Assembly: GCA_020746995.1 (NCBI GenBank)
Contig: JAGPXD010000003.1
Coordinates: forward strand, 2,108,001-2,172,000
Direction of reading: 5' to 3'
From: Plectosphaerella cucumerina
Lineage: Eukaryota > Ascomycota > Sordariomycetes > Glomerellales > Plectosphaerellaceae
DNA: 64,000 bases
Under the pieces are notes generated by a model. The model was given only the letters and a program-made list of their open reading frames with translations. It made no database searches and was not told the DNA's origin. Shown piece by piece: positions 10,944 to 21,003 of this stretch; within the stretch, counting starts at the first letter, position 1, and every line of letters starts with the position of its first letter. The translations under genes were made by a program, and so were the position numbers.

Positions 10944-12427
10944 ATGTCCCAGTCCGATGATCAACTCGAGGAGGAGCTTCGCGCCCAGGTTCGCCATGTG
11001 TGGGAGAATGAGCGTGAGCTTCTGACTGTCAACCACATCCGCAAATCGGCCGAAGAGAAGCTTGGCCTTGATGAAGACTTCTTTCAGCTTGACTCCTGGA
11101 AGGCTCGGAGTAAGCTGCTGATCAAGGAGACGGTGGTGAGTAGACACAAACCACTCAGCTCGCTGAGGCGCAAAACACGCGTCGCATCTTCATAACTGAC
11201 GCGCAACCTGTCCAGGAATCCCTCGAGAACGCGACAGAAAGCCCTGCTCCCCCAAAGAAACAGTCCGAGACGTCCACGAAGCGCAAGTCTCCCGAGGCCT
11301 CGCCCGAGCCAGCCGCCAAACGTCGCAAGCAGACAACCAAACCGGCGAAGAAGGTCGCAGAACCTTCCCAGTCCGACGATGAGCCTGAAGAGGAGGAAGA
11401 TGAGGATAAGCCAAAGCCAGCGAAGGGAAAACCGAAGTCGAAGGCAAAACAACGAGCTCGTGCGGCGGGGAAGAAGAGAAAACAGCCCGAGAGCGACGAG
11501 GACAGCGAACTCTTCGACGCGCAGGATACCGAAGAATCATCCCTCTCTTCCCCGCCGGCCAAGTCGGACTCTGAGGATACATCAAGCGAATTGTCCTCCC
11601 TTGAAGACGATTCGCCTAAACCAACCAAGCGCGGCAAGAAGGCGAAACCTACACCCAAGTCCAAGCCAACACCCAAGTCCAAGCCGGCGCCCAAGTCTAA
11701 GCCAGCACCAAAGTCCAAGGCTGCACCCAAGGCTTCCAATTCCAAGTCCAAGGAGACCGTCGATTCTGAAGTCGACGACGAGGACGGCAAAGATAAAGGC
11801 AACGACTCTGACTCGAGCGCTCTTTCATCCCTCATCGACGAAGCACCGCCGCCCAAACGCGGCAAACAGAAGAAGGGCGCTTCTGCAGCAGCTCCCAAGG
11901 CGAAGAAAGCTGCCCCCGCTGACGACGAGGACACTGCTGAGGTCAAGAAGCTTCAGTCCCAGCTAGTCAAGTGCGGAATTCGCAAGGCCTGGGGCATTGA
12001 GCTCAAGGAGCACGGAAGTGATGCCAAGGCCAAAATTCGCCACCTCCGCGGCATGCTTCGCGATGTTGGCATGGACGGCCGCTTCTCCGAGCAGAAAGCT
12101 CGAGAGATCAAGGAGCGGCGTGAGCTCATGGCCGACCTCGAAGCTGTCACTGAGATGAACGACATGTGGGGCGCCAGCAGCGGACGCCCCAAGAGGGGCC
12201 GTGGCAAGGAGAGGAAGCCCGTGGTGGACGAAAGCGATTCGAATGTGGAAGAGGGAGACGAAGCGGTTGGTACGGCATCGAAAGCAGCCAAGGGCGACAA
12301 TACGGCAGAGGATGCTGGGAGCGGAAGTGATGAAGAAGCCGACGTGGTCACCTCGCGAGCTCGGGGTCGAAACCGCGCCATGGCCGACCTTGCGTTCTTG
12401 GGCGACGATGACGAGGAGTCGGACTGA
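10944..12427 (+). CDS. HIRIP3/CHZ-like acidic chromatin protein with DEK-C-like N-terminus
   Basis: Exons are 10944-11135 and 11216-12427. The intron is 80 bp (GTGAGT..CAG, branch TAACTGAC), and the product is 467 residues. Residues about 6-62 resemble a DEK C-terminal fold (VRHVWENERELLTVNHIR, then LGLDEDFFQLDSWK and LLIKET). A long Lys/Pro/Ser/Asp/Glu-rich disordered middle follows, with six-residue TPKSKP-type repeats and bipartite nuclear-localisation-like clusters. Residues about 320-390 hold a conserved block containing KCGIRKAWGIELKE and LRGMLRDVGMDGRFSEQKA, like the CHZ-type H2A-H2B-binding region of HIRIP3. The C-terminus is acidic. The expected role is histone binding in the nucleus. 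The family call rests on the conserved block and domain order; much of the protein is low-complexity and gives no evidence. Confidence 0.62.
11645..11735 (+). repeat. 18-bp tandem repeat encoding TPKSKP/APKSKP units
   Basis: About five imperfect 18-bp copies lie in the HIRIP3-like gene, each encoding a six-residue Lys/Pro/Ser unit. They form a basic linker in the disordered middle of the protein. Confidence 0.75.
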
Positions 12428-12674
12428 AGACCTGCACACAAGGGAGTCATGTGATTTTTGGAGGCGGCTTATGCCGGGTGTCAGGGAGGTCGGCAATGAG
12501 TATGGACATGTTTGAAGCGACAATTCAAATAATATTCTTGCTAATTACAAACGGTTCAGACTCGAAAAGCGGCGATGCTAAACTTCCACCGACTACCAGT
12601 ATGTTTTTCCCAGCGCCTTGAGTGGGTGCCCAAGGGAAAGGGGCACCCGAGGCTAATACGGCACAACGCCCTCC

Positions 12675-12872
12675 CTAGGCAAGCAGCGCAACGGCGCCAG
12701 CCAGGAACAGCGCCAGGCCAGCAGGAGCGTTGAAAGCTGCACCTCCGTTGCCGCGGTTGTTGCCGTTGTTGCTGTTCCCGGAGCCCGAGCCCGAGCCGCC
12801 ACCGCTGCCTGAACCTCCGCTGCCTCCGCCGGTGCCAGGGCCGCCACCGTTACCAGAGCCGCCGCCGGAGCC
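12675..12872 (-). pseudogene. GPI-anchor tail lying beyond the stop of the cysteine-rich gene
   Basis: Sixty-six in-frame codons follow the TGA directly and end in TAG (12675-12677). They encode a Gly/Ser-rich linker, an Asn-rich stretch and a C-terminal hydrophobic segment preceded by small residues, as in GPI-anchored proteins. The TGA sits in a copy of a repeat whose sister copy reads GGA (GGTGGAGGCTCC versus GGTTGAGGCTCC), so one G-to-T change accounts for it. An intron with a GTTGAG donor and CAG acceptor could also remove it in frame. Confidence 0.6.
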
Positions 12873-13969
12873 TCAACCGGTGCCAGTGCCGGAGCCTCCA
12901 CCAGTACCAGTGCCGGTATCGCCGGTGCCGCCGGTGCCAGTGTCGGTGTCGGTCTCGTCACCAGTGCCGGGGTTGGGAGGGGGAGTAGAAGTGTCATCGC
13001 CGCAAGTCTCGGTGGCAGCGATGCAAGCTATACTGATCATCAGCCGACAGTTCACAATAAGTTCAATGTAGGGAGATACCACCGTTGCAGACTTCCTCTC
13101 CATCTTCGCAGACAGGCTCAGAGTCTTCGCAAACGTCCGCAGCAACACACACTATACCACGTATTAGCCAAACTTCTTGTCGGGCTAGGCAGGACATGTC
13201 ATACCGCCGTCACAGATGATCTCTCCTTCATTCGGGCAGCCATCATCAATTTCTTCGCAAGTCTCGCCGTCGGCGACGCAAGCTGTAATCCGACATGTCA
13301 GATGATCTGTCTTTGAGAGGGGATGGGGAGACAGAGCAAGACATACTGCCGTCTGCGCAGAGGATCTCTCCCTCATTCGGGCAGCCATCATCAATTATTT
13401 CACAAGTCCCGCCGGCAGCGACGCAAGCTGTGACCCGACATGTCAGCAAGTCTGTCTTTGAGAGGGGGAAAGAAGACAGAGAAAGACATACTGCCGTCGT
13501 CACAGAGGATATCTCCCTCATTCGGGCAGCCACCAGTGTCAGGCGGGCAACCCTCTGCCTCAAGGCAGCATGTGTCGGTGGGAGCAATGCAGACTGGGAA
13601 GGATAATCGTCAGAAGGCCTCCCTGTGAAGAGGGTGGCTGAAGAAGGAACACATACCCTCGCCGCAGAGGACCCAGCCCTCGATGTCGCAGCCCTCGGGG
13701 GGACCGGTGCATGTGTCGCCTGCAGGGCAGCATGTTGAATTCGAGTCACACACGTTGCCGGCGGTGCAGAAGGCGCCCGAGTCCGGAGAGCAGCAGCTGG
13801 CATCGGCGGGCATGCAAAAGGTGCCGCAGATGCCTGCGCAATCGTCTTCCTGGCGTGCGGTAAGGCCGAACAGCCTAGATGGGGTCACCCCGGCGGAGGC
13901 ATGGCTGCTCTGCTGGGCCAGAACGGCCGCAGAGAGGGCGGCCAGAAGGATGATGGTCTTGGAGGACAT
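12873..13969 (-). CDS. secreted cysteine-rich protein built from duplicated exons
   Basis: Six exons are read, descending: 13969-13657, 13593-13492, 13427-13347, 13282-13205, 13151-13080 and 13027-12873. The five introns are 52-64 bp, and the product is 266 residues. A signal peptide (TIILLAALSAAVLA) is followed by a Cys-rich module (CAGICGTFC, CCSPDSGAFC, CCPAGDTC). Exons 2-6 then each carry one related module of about 25-34 residues of the form CVA..TCE..DDGCPNEGEI.C..G. Every internal intron is phase 1, so exons can be added or lost without a frameshift. The last exon becomes a Gly/Thr-rich linker and stops at TGA 12873-12875. The same frame then continues for 65 codons (to 12675) with a Gly/Ser/Asn linker and the hydrophobic tail APAGLALFLAGAVALLA, a typical GPI-anchor signal. 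The ancestral protein was therefore probably GPI-anchored at the cell wall. Function is unknown; adhesin- or effector-like roles are only possibilities. Confidence 0.75.
13205..13491 (-). repeat. tandem duplication of an intron-plus-exon unit (2 copies, about 145 bp)
   Basis: Copy 1 spans 13491-13347 (intron 2 plus exon 3) and copy 2 spans 13346-13205 (intron 3 plus exon 4). Both introns begin GTATGTCTT and share CCCCTCTCAAAGACAGA and GACATGTCGG. The exons share GATGATGGCTGCCCGAATGA. Intron similarity this high implies a recent duplication of the whole unit. Confidence 0.9.
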
Positions 13970-16481
13970 GACAGGCCTCTGTAGAGTAAGGAGAAAGGGG
14001 GTTGTCAGGCTGAGGGATGGTAAGGGGAGGAAAGAGGATGAGAAGCTTCTGGTGCCAGTACTTCTGTCCGGGGAATCATTTCCTTAATACTTATACAAAA
14101 GACTTGCAGAAATAAAGAGGCTGTTTGGAGGCAGCCCATCCCTGGACTATCCCCATCGTCTTCCTCATAGTCCAGGAGACACATCACAACCTGGCTGGTG
14201 CCAAGGCCACCTGACCGTCCGTCCGGGTCCAGGTCGACATGAGGTAGCAGAGCCAAGACTTCTTGGACACATCTACAAGCCTTGTCCAAACCCAAGCCGG
14301 GAGGGCAGTGCATGACGAGCATGCGCATGTGGTAGGTAATGTCATTAGCGGCGCATTGGGGATCCCGCTATTTGCCATTCAGGAGACGCTCACAGGGCCA
14401 CCATCATAGAAGCTGAGCGCCACGAAGCCAGGGGACAGCCGACACAATGAACATGGGAGCAGGCCAATATTTCGGGTGGAAACATCATGGCCGCTGCCTT
14501 GATTAGCCGCCAGGGTCATAGATTCGGGGTCAACTCCTTGGGCAACCCAGCTCCTTGACACGAAAAGCGTCTGCTACGAGCAAAGTGCGCCGAGGACGTC
14601 AACGTCGATGAAGCATCTCCAGCGTTCCAAGGGCCCCTAGAGAGTGACCAGACTGAAGACATGTAAACGGTTCGTCTCAGCTACTTCAGCGTTTAGTCAT
14701 AACCGAGATCACCAGACAACGCCGTGCCCAGCTAACAAGCGGCATCGGATCATGACGAATAGCAAGGCAGAAACCATCTCCGCGGCTCGCTTGCCGGAGG
14801 CAGGGCAGGGAGGGCGGGATGAAAAGAATTCGGACTTGTGATGGAAGAAGCGTGCGGCGCGAGAGACCCCTGTCGACACACTTGTAGGGCTGAGGTTGAA
14901 GCTTTTTCTCAAGCTTCTTTCAGCTGGGCCAAGCCAGGACTAGACCGGCGACGCCACCCCTGACACGGCAGAGAGAATGCGGAGCCGAGGACTGCCAGAT
15001 CTGGCATGGATTGCGCGGGCAGGGGATAGTCGTGGCAAGGTGCCGGTTGACGAGTGGACGAGGGGAGTTGCAGCTGGGGAGGGGGGTGGCCCGGGTGGAT
15101 GGTCCCTCAACGCTGGCTTGACCTAAGGGGGCTTGCTACTAGGCGTGGCGGCTGTTGGACTACCATGCAGTGATAGGGAAAAGGGGCGCCTTGCTGTTTG
15201 GTTTAGTTGAGTAAGGCTTGAGGACGTTATGTGGCGTAGCTGTGGTGGCCCTGTTGGGCTCACGATGGCTTCTCGGATCTAGTCTGTCCCGGCCGTTGTT
15301 GATGTGGCGGAGGGGAGCTGAAATTGCTCGTAGTTAGGATGTGGCGGTCGACTGGTGGCCGCCACAGAATGCTGTCGTGCCGTCTTCAGCCTTTGACAAC
15401 AAACGGTTTCCACGAGCTGTTGAAGGGGCTGATTCAACAGTGACTGCCGTTGAGGCAGAGTGTGATGGGAGGCGTCGGGGGCTGGCATCCCCGCGTTGAT
15501 CAAGCAGCTGAAGCAGGTCAGCTGTTTGATAAAGCGCCTGCGGACCGACTTGCCTGCCTTAGAGGGTCGAGGTCGTTGTCATTATTGCATCCGATTGCAA
15601 CGCTGCCCATTTTGTGAGCTTCTCGATTGCCCACCCAGACAACTACTGGCGAACCCTGGTGACCTCTCGATGGTCAACAAGTCAAGGTAAGATGATCTGT
15701 CGATGACCACAAGTCAAGATCTTGAACACCAACCAGACTGCCGAGACCATCTGCTACTGCAGGCCCCTGCAAAACAATGAGTGGATTCGACACCCATGAC
15801 CGTCCCGGATCCTCGGAACGCAGTGCAGCACGACATCTTTGACCACTTCGATGCTCTTCCGCGAAGTGCTGCGGACCTCGGACCAAGTGCCTCAAACCTG
15901 GACTCGGACCAGAGCGAGACTCCGCGACGAGGACCCGCGCAACAAACAGCCGCGCCAGTCATGCGCGTCCAAGGCCGGATGATGAGGCAAAAAGAGGAGC
16001 AGAAGTCGAAGCAAAAAGCCGGTCGTCTCCAATTTACCCCGCCGCGAGACCCCGCACCACAATCACGCCGTGCTGTTGGACCGGCTCTGGGGGGCTGCTG
16101 TGCTGCAAGTTTAGCTGTGTTTGCTTGCTGGAACCGCTGTTCGGATGCCGGCGCCAGCAGGGCTTGCGGGCTTTTGGCAATCAGGCTGAATGTGTGTGGC
16201 CGTCCAGTGATGGGGCCTCCTCGGTCTGGGATGGTCTTGTGGTTCGTGACTTGGTGATGAGAAGGCGTGGCATACGGTGACGCACATAAGGGGCTGCATA
16301 TCCCCCCGAAGCCCGAAGCAAAGCAAAGCACCGAGACGACACCCCTCCAGAGAACCACCCAAAGGCAACTGAAGAGTGACGAAGAGCAGAACGTGGAACT
16401 GCCAGACGAAACCCCTCATCAAGCCCCGCCTGACATCACTTCACCTCACATCACCACCACAACCACCACCGCGCAACCACA
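13970..16481. other. 2.5-kb divergent intergenic region
   Basis: This separates the start of the cysteine-rich gene (-) from the aldose epimerase gene (+). A 158-codon ATG frame (15781-16257) and a longer opposite-strand frame (15714-16358) overlap each other, but neither shows a recognisable domain or coding-like composition. The final 200 bases before 16482 are AC-rich, as expected for a 5' leader. Confidence 0.45.
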
Positions 16482-17510
16482 ATGGCCGACGCCGCTTTCA
16501 GCTTCCTCCCTCTGGGCGCCATCATCCAGTCGTTCCAAGTCAACGGCATCAACATCGTCCAGGGCTTCCCCACTCAGGAGCTCTACGAGAAGCACAACTC
16601 GCCCTTCTTCGGCGAGACCATCGGCCGCGTCGCCAACCGCCTCAAGGATGCCAAGATCAACGCCCTGAACGGCGGCAAGGAGTACGCCCTCGCCGCCAAC
16701 AACGGCCCCAACCACCTCCACGGCGGCGTCAAGGGCTGGGGCAAGCGCGTCTGGGAGGGACCCGTCCCCGTGGGCGTGCGGTCCATCCCCGGCGTCGACG
16801 GCCTCGAGGGCGGCGAGAGCGTCCAGTTCACCCTGCGCAGCGAGGACGGCGACGAGGGCTACCCCGGCACCGTCGAGACCACCGTCACCTACACGGCCGG
16901 CGTGCAGAAGACGGGCGGCAAGGAGATCAACGTCCTGGGCATCGACTACGAGACCAAGCTCATCGACGGCGCCGACGAGACAGCCGTCAACCTGACCAAC
17001 CACTCGTACTTCAACCTCAGCGGCGGCCCCTCCATCGAGGGCACCATCGTCACCCTGGCCACGGACAAGTACCTCCCCGTCGACGACGGCGGCATCCCCA
17101 CGGGCGGGCCGGCGCCTTTCGGCAAGGGCATCGAGGGCGGCAAGGCCTTCACCCTGGGCGCCGAGGAGCCCGACATTGACGACTGCTTCGTCGTCAACGA
17201 GGCCGCGAGCTCGGTGCCGCTGGACACGCGCGGCCTGCCCCTCACGACGCTGGTGCACGCCCACCACCCCGAGTCCAAGATCCACCTCGAGGTCGCCAGC
17301 ACGGAGCCGGCCTTCCAGTTCTACACGGGCAAGTACATTGACGTTCCGGCCGTCGGCGGCCTTCCCGCGCGGTCCAAGAGGAGCGCCTTCTGCGTCGAGC
17401 CTAGCCGCTACGTCAACGCGGTCAACGTCGACGAGTGGAGGGCGCAGTCAGTGCTGAAGAAGGGCGATACGTATGGAGCGAGGATCGTGTACAAGGGATG
17501 GAGCGAGTAG
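16482..17510 (+). CDS. aldose 1-epimerase (galactose mutarotase family)
   Basis: Single-exon gene of 342 residues. The enzyme interconverts alpha and beta anomers of aldohexoses such as galactose and glucose, feeding the Leloir pathway. Family landmarks are the N-terminal GAIIQSF strand, FFGETIGRVANRLKDA (about 42-57), the substrate loop NNGPNHLHGG (73-82, with H78/H80), the catalytic-histidine motif NHSYFNLSG (H174), an acidic DIDDCF segment (231-236) matching the sugar-binding aspartate region, and FCVEPSRYVNA with E306 at the place of the catalytic base glutamate. No signal peptide is present, so it is cytosolic. The ATG context (CACA before ATGG) is good. Codon use is strongly C-ending, suggesting good expression. 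Fungal relatives are of similar length. Confidence 0.95.
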   Translation: MADAAFSFLPLGAIIQSFQVNGINIVQGFPTQELYEKHNSPFFGETIGRVANRLKDAKINALNGGKEYALAANNGPNHLHGGVKGWGKRVWEGPVPVGVRSIPGVDGLEGGESVQFTLRSEDGDEGYPGTVETTVTYTAGVQKTGGKEINVLGIDYETKLIDGADETAVNLTNHSYFNLSGGPSIEGTIVTLATDKYLPVDDGGIPTGGPAPFGKGIEGGKAFTLGAEEPDIDDCFVVNEAASSVPLDTRGLPLTTLVHAHHPESKIHLEVASTEPAFQFYTGKYIDVPAVGGLPARSKRSAFCVEPSRYVNAVNVDEWRAQSVLKKGDTYGARIVYKGWSE

Positions 17511-18515
17511 CGCTCGAGCCGGGCCTTGGTCGTAGAACCTGCTAGTTTGTTAACCGAGCTGATAATGCAATGCCTTGCGTGGCGCTGCCCTGCGTGCTGT
17601 CGTCTCCTTGAGTCATTGTGCGCCCGGCAGGAGAGGGCGAGCCCTGGAGCATGATCGCTAGGTGATCAGAGAGCGCTGTGCCCTTGGTGCCGGTGCGCTG
17701 GAGCATGGACGGCTAGGACTGATCGGAAGCGCGATCCGTATCACTCGAGGGCGGGAGTTCATTGTAATGGGCGTGCGTTGAAACTGTGAGAGGATGGAGG
17801 AGGAGTAGCACCCGAAGCTCCGGGGTTTTTGCTCCTGCTTCGTTGCCGCTGCAAGAGGCTTTTGCTGGCTCTCGCAGGGCGCCCAGCTTCTATGGTTCTT
17901 TCTCATACCTGATACCCTGGATACTGCTGACACGAATTTCAAGGCACCAGTAGCTCCTCCTACAGCTGTTTCCCTCCTGTGCCTTCCATTTCCAAGTTGC
18001 ATCTGAGCCCGATACTGTACCTGCCACCTACGGCAGCTGCGTATGTACCTTTCGCCGGATTGAAGCTTAGGAAGGTGCAGAGCACCGTCTTCATTGGTCG
18101 CCGTAGTTGCCCAAAATCAGCGCACCTCAACGGCAGGTGCTCCGTCTGTTGACGCCAGCCAGGAATCCGTCAGGTGAACCGCCAGGACCGCCCACCACCC
18201 ACCACCACCCACCAACAGGAGCCCAACCCGGCAACGTGGGCGGACAGGTCGGCCTGCCACGGCTTCCACAGCATCTCAACCTGAGACCTCTTTCCTATCT
18301 GTACCAAGACAAACTTCCAGGCGGCCCATCAAGGTCTTCATATTACTCCTTGTGCGCAGCAGGAACTGCCCACCCTCTCCAAGTCGACGAGCCCCGGGCT
18401 TCAAACTCCATTCCATCTGCCCATGACCCTCCACTGTAACGCGCCAGCGCCGCGAATCTGCCAGCTCAAGGGTCATCAGCACCAATCTCCCGGCGACCCC
18501 ACGCCCTGGATCACC
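17511..18515. other. intergenic region
   Basis: This holds the 3' flank of the epimerase gene and the promoter of the next gene. A CCCACCAC-type simple repeat lies at about 18188-18215. An in-frame ATG at 18423 could extend the next protein by 31 residues, but the added part is not conserved-looking. Confidence 0.4.
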
Positions 18516-19496
18516 ATGGCCGCAGACGAGACCGGCCCCCGAGCGACGCCCAAGAGGAAACGAGGCGACAACGGCACCAGCATCACACCCATCTACACGG
18601 CCGCACAATTTTCCTTCCGCTTGCCGGATCCTAAGAGCGACGACGACGGAAGCGCGAGTCCCAGAACCAGGGTCGTCCAGACCTTCAAGGGTCTCCATCT
18701 CGACGAGCAAGCTGCGAGCTCAAGCGGGGGCGGGGTAACCGCACCCCAGCGTCCGCCCGGCAGCCAGCCGGCGATCGGCGGCCACAACTCCTCAGGCAGC
18801 GACGACGACGACCCTGACGAGGGCCTCACCATGCGCAAGCGCCAAAAGGTACCCGACGTGGAGATGCGCGATGCTGGCATCGCCGCCGAAGCTCCCTCGG
18901 ATGCGCCCATCCCGATACTTGCCCTCGACGCAACCGACCCAGCCACCATACCCTCCAACCCACAGCCCGAGCCAGAACCGATCCCTCTGAAAGTCTCCTT
19001 CTCGTCAGCAGTGCAAGCCGAGTCGGCCGAGCTACAACGATCCTATCCCTCGATCAACCGCCTGCAAGACTCGACTAGTCGAAAGAGCCGCAAGAGGGCT
19101 GGGACACCGCCTCTGGCCAAGGGTCGCATCCAAACACTTCAAGACGACAGCGACGACGAAGTCGCCGAGATTGTCGAGCCCATTAGGGCATCCCTGACAT
19201 GGCACGAGAACGAAATCACTGTCTACGACCCCGACGACAGTGACGACGACGGCACAGGCGTCAACGGCATCGGGTTTAAGCCAACCCCTGCCCTGGCACG
19301 CCTCCGAACACAGAAGCGAAGACAGCAGCTTTTGGAATACAAGAAGAGGGAAGACCGCGAGGCGAGGGCGCGACGGAACCAACGCAGGCGCGGAAGCACC
19401 GCAGAGGCCTCGGCCGCGGCCGCTGCGCAGGCCATGGCCGAGAGGCGCGTACGTTTCAAGGAAGCCGGTGCCGCCGCGGCCATCACCACCAACTAG
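18516..19496 (+). CDS. conserved fungal disordered protein, nuclear-like, function unknown
   Basis: Single exon, 326 residues from ATG 18516 (context CACC). It is mostly charged and low-complexity, with a basic N-terminal cluster PKRKRG and a second one at MRKRQK, both like nuclear localisation signals. Conserved-looking parts are SFRLPDPK near the N-terminus, the block LTWHENEITVYDPDDSDDDG followed by GIGFKPTPALARLRTQKRRQQ, and a C-terminal Arg/Glu-rich helix (YKKREDREARARRNQRRR). No enzymatic domain is visible. The WHE.EITVYDP..D..DGTG.NGIGFKPTPA pattern is of the kind kept across filamentous ascomycetes, but no function can be assigned. An upstream in-frame ATG (18423) was rejected because the extra segment is Pro/His-rich and lacks similarity to the rest. 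Confidence 0.7.
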   Translation: MAADETGPRATPKRKRGDNGTSITPIYTAAQFSFRLPDPKSDDDGSASPRTRVVQTFKGLHLDEQAASSSGGGVTAPQRPPGSQPAIGGHNSSGSDDDDPDEGLTMRKRQKVPDVEMRDAGIAAEAPSDAPIPILALDATDPATIPSNPQPEPEPIPLKVSFSSAVQAESAELQRSYPSINRLQDSTSRKSRKRAGTPPLAKGRIQTLQDDSDDEVAEIVEPIRASLTWHENEITVYDPDDSDDDGTGVNGIGFKPTPALARLRTQKRRQQLLEYKKREDREARARRNQRRRGSTAEASAAAAAQAMAERRVRFKEAGAAAAITTN

Positions 19497-19808
19497 TGCG
19501 AGTATCACCACACTCCATTTTATAATTCACCACTGGGCGCAACGCATATTTGCGCGGATGATGGGCTGAGGCTCTTTTCGGTACACTGACGGGATCATTG
19601 GGAAGGCGTTCTTGGTGTGCCCCGCATGGTAAAGGGCCATGGCGTTTCCATTTTCTATTCATACCCCAGGTTGCGTGCTTTCCTGTCACAGCAGATATGA
19701 TGGCAGACGGTTGGCCGGCAGATATCCAATGATTGAATTTGTTCCCCGCGCCGTGAGCCACTGATGATACAATGTGTTGTACAGCCCGTGTGCAGCCCCA
19801 TACCTCCC
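19497..19808. other. convergent 3' region
   Basis: This short AT-richer spacer lies between the 3' end of the disordered-protein gene (+) and the 3' end of COX20 (-). It presumably holds both polyadenylation regions. Nothing else is seen. Confidence 0.4.
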
Positions 19809-20529
19809 CTACCAGAACTTGTACCAGGAACCGCTCTTCGCGCTCTCGGCCTTGGCCTGCGCTGCCTGCGTTGCTTGCTCTTGCTGCGCCACGCGCTGCT
19901 CGTACTCCTGTCGGTGCTTCTCCGCCAGGTTGTCCTGGTAGATCTCCACGGCCCTCCTCATGTTGACCCTCTCCTGCCTCCGCTTCCACTGGCAGTACTC
20001 AAACGACATCACGCAACCCGCAAGGAAGCCGCCAAAGGCCCAGTTGGCCGCCTTGGGCACCGGTGCTACGTGGTACCTCGTCAGCGCCGTACGCAGAGGC
20101 TGAGAGGGACGAAGACCTACCGCGCATCACGAACCTCACTCCGCCTACGACAGCTCCGGTAGTGATGCCGCCGAGGAAGCCATCACGAGCGCAGGCCCCC
20201 GAGGTCACCGTCAGGAAATCCTCGGGCTTGATCGTCTTCAGAGCGGCGGTCACAGTAGCCGGTTCGGACTGCTGCTGTGGGAAGTTGGTCTGGAAGGCTG
20301 ATGGGTCGAGCTTCCCCGGGAGAACCGGGAGGTCCTTTGGCGGTGTCCTTGTCGTGTCTAGCCTAGGGTCGAGCTGTGCCGAGTCTTTTGATGCCGTCGG
20401 GGGAGTGGTCTGTGGTGATGAGGCGGCCGCTGGGTCTGATGCTGCGTCCGCCGCGGGCGTGGCCCGAGTCCATAGCCACACCTTGCGCCCTCCGGGGGGC
20501 ACCTCTGGTCCTTCTGGTCCTCCCGCCAT
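19809..20529 (-). CDS. COX20: cytochrome c oxidase assembly factor Cox20
   Basis: Inner mitochondrial membrane chaperone that handles newly made Cox2 during complex IV assembly. Exons, descending, are 20529-20121 and 20065-19809. The intron is 55 bp (GTAGGT..TAG), and the product is 221 residues. After a Pro/Ala/Thr-rich N-terminal half come the two family membrane segments: FLGGITTGAVVGGVRFVMR, interrupted by the intron, and WAFGGFLAGCVMSF followed by EYCQWKRRQERVNMRRAVE. The C-terminus is a charged helix ending GSWYKFW. The long N-terminal extension compared with yeast Cox20 is usual in filamentous fungi. The gene is divergent from POL2 across 474 bp. Confidence 0.88.
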
Positions 20530-21003
20530 GGTGTTGAGTGAGTTTGCGGGGTAACAAGTGTCTCTGATTTTGGGATTCTGAACTGATGCTCACCTTCGGC
20601 CTTCAGCTAAAATCTGAGCCGATGGCCTAAGATGACGTCCGAGATCGAAGAGTGGCCCGTGCGCCTGCATGCGGCCAGGGTCCGCCCCGTTAATTGACTT
20701 TGATTGATGCGTCGCGTAAAGTCGCGCCAGCAACGCGTCTCTCCATGGCGACCCGCGATTTGCACATCCACTTTCCCTCCCGTCGCTTGGACATGGGTGT
20801 CTTTGCCAGCCGATTGCCAATCCGATGCACCCATGCGTGGATGTTGAATAGTCCTGACTTCACCCTGGACCTGCCTGCCTGCCTTGCCTCTCCCATGATA
20901 CCCCACGGTCATTGTTGATCCTCCCTCTGTTGACTTTGCTCTTTCATTTTAGAGGCCTCGGGACGGCGTCACGGCTCCAAGGAGCAAACACCCACACCCC
21001 ACG
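20530..21003. promoter_or_regulatory. bidirectional promoter region between COX20 and POL2
   Basis: This 474-bp spacer must hold both promoters. A perfect ACGCGT (MluI cell-cycle box core) lies at 20733-20738, about 270 bp before the POL2 start. Two further CGCG-containing sites (GTCGCGTAAA and GTCGCGCC) lie just before it. Confidence 0.55.
20733..20738. promoter_or_regulatory. MCB-like site (ACGCGT) upstream of POL2
   Basis: The hexamer is the binding core of the yeast MBF factor, which drives G1/S genes including DNA polymerases. Its position in the POL2 promoter fits, but the hexamer also occurs elsewhere in the window (for example near 5223, 11176 and 37595), so a chance match is possible. 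Confidence 0.4.

Noticed and set aside
15714..16358. 214-codon minus-strand and 158-codon plus-strand frames
   Set aside because: The two frames overlap, have no signal peptide or domain, and show no coding-like codon bias.
18423..18515. N-terminal extension of the disordered nuclear protein from ATG 18423
   Set aside because: The added 31 residues are Pro/His-rich and unlike the rest; ATG 18516 has the better context.
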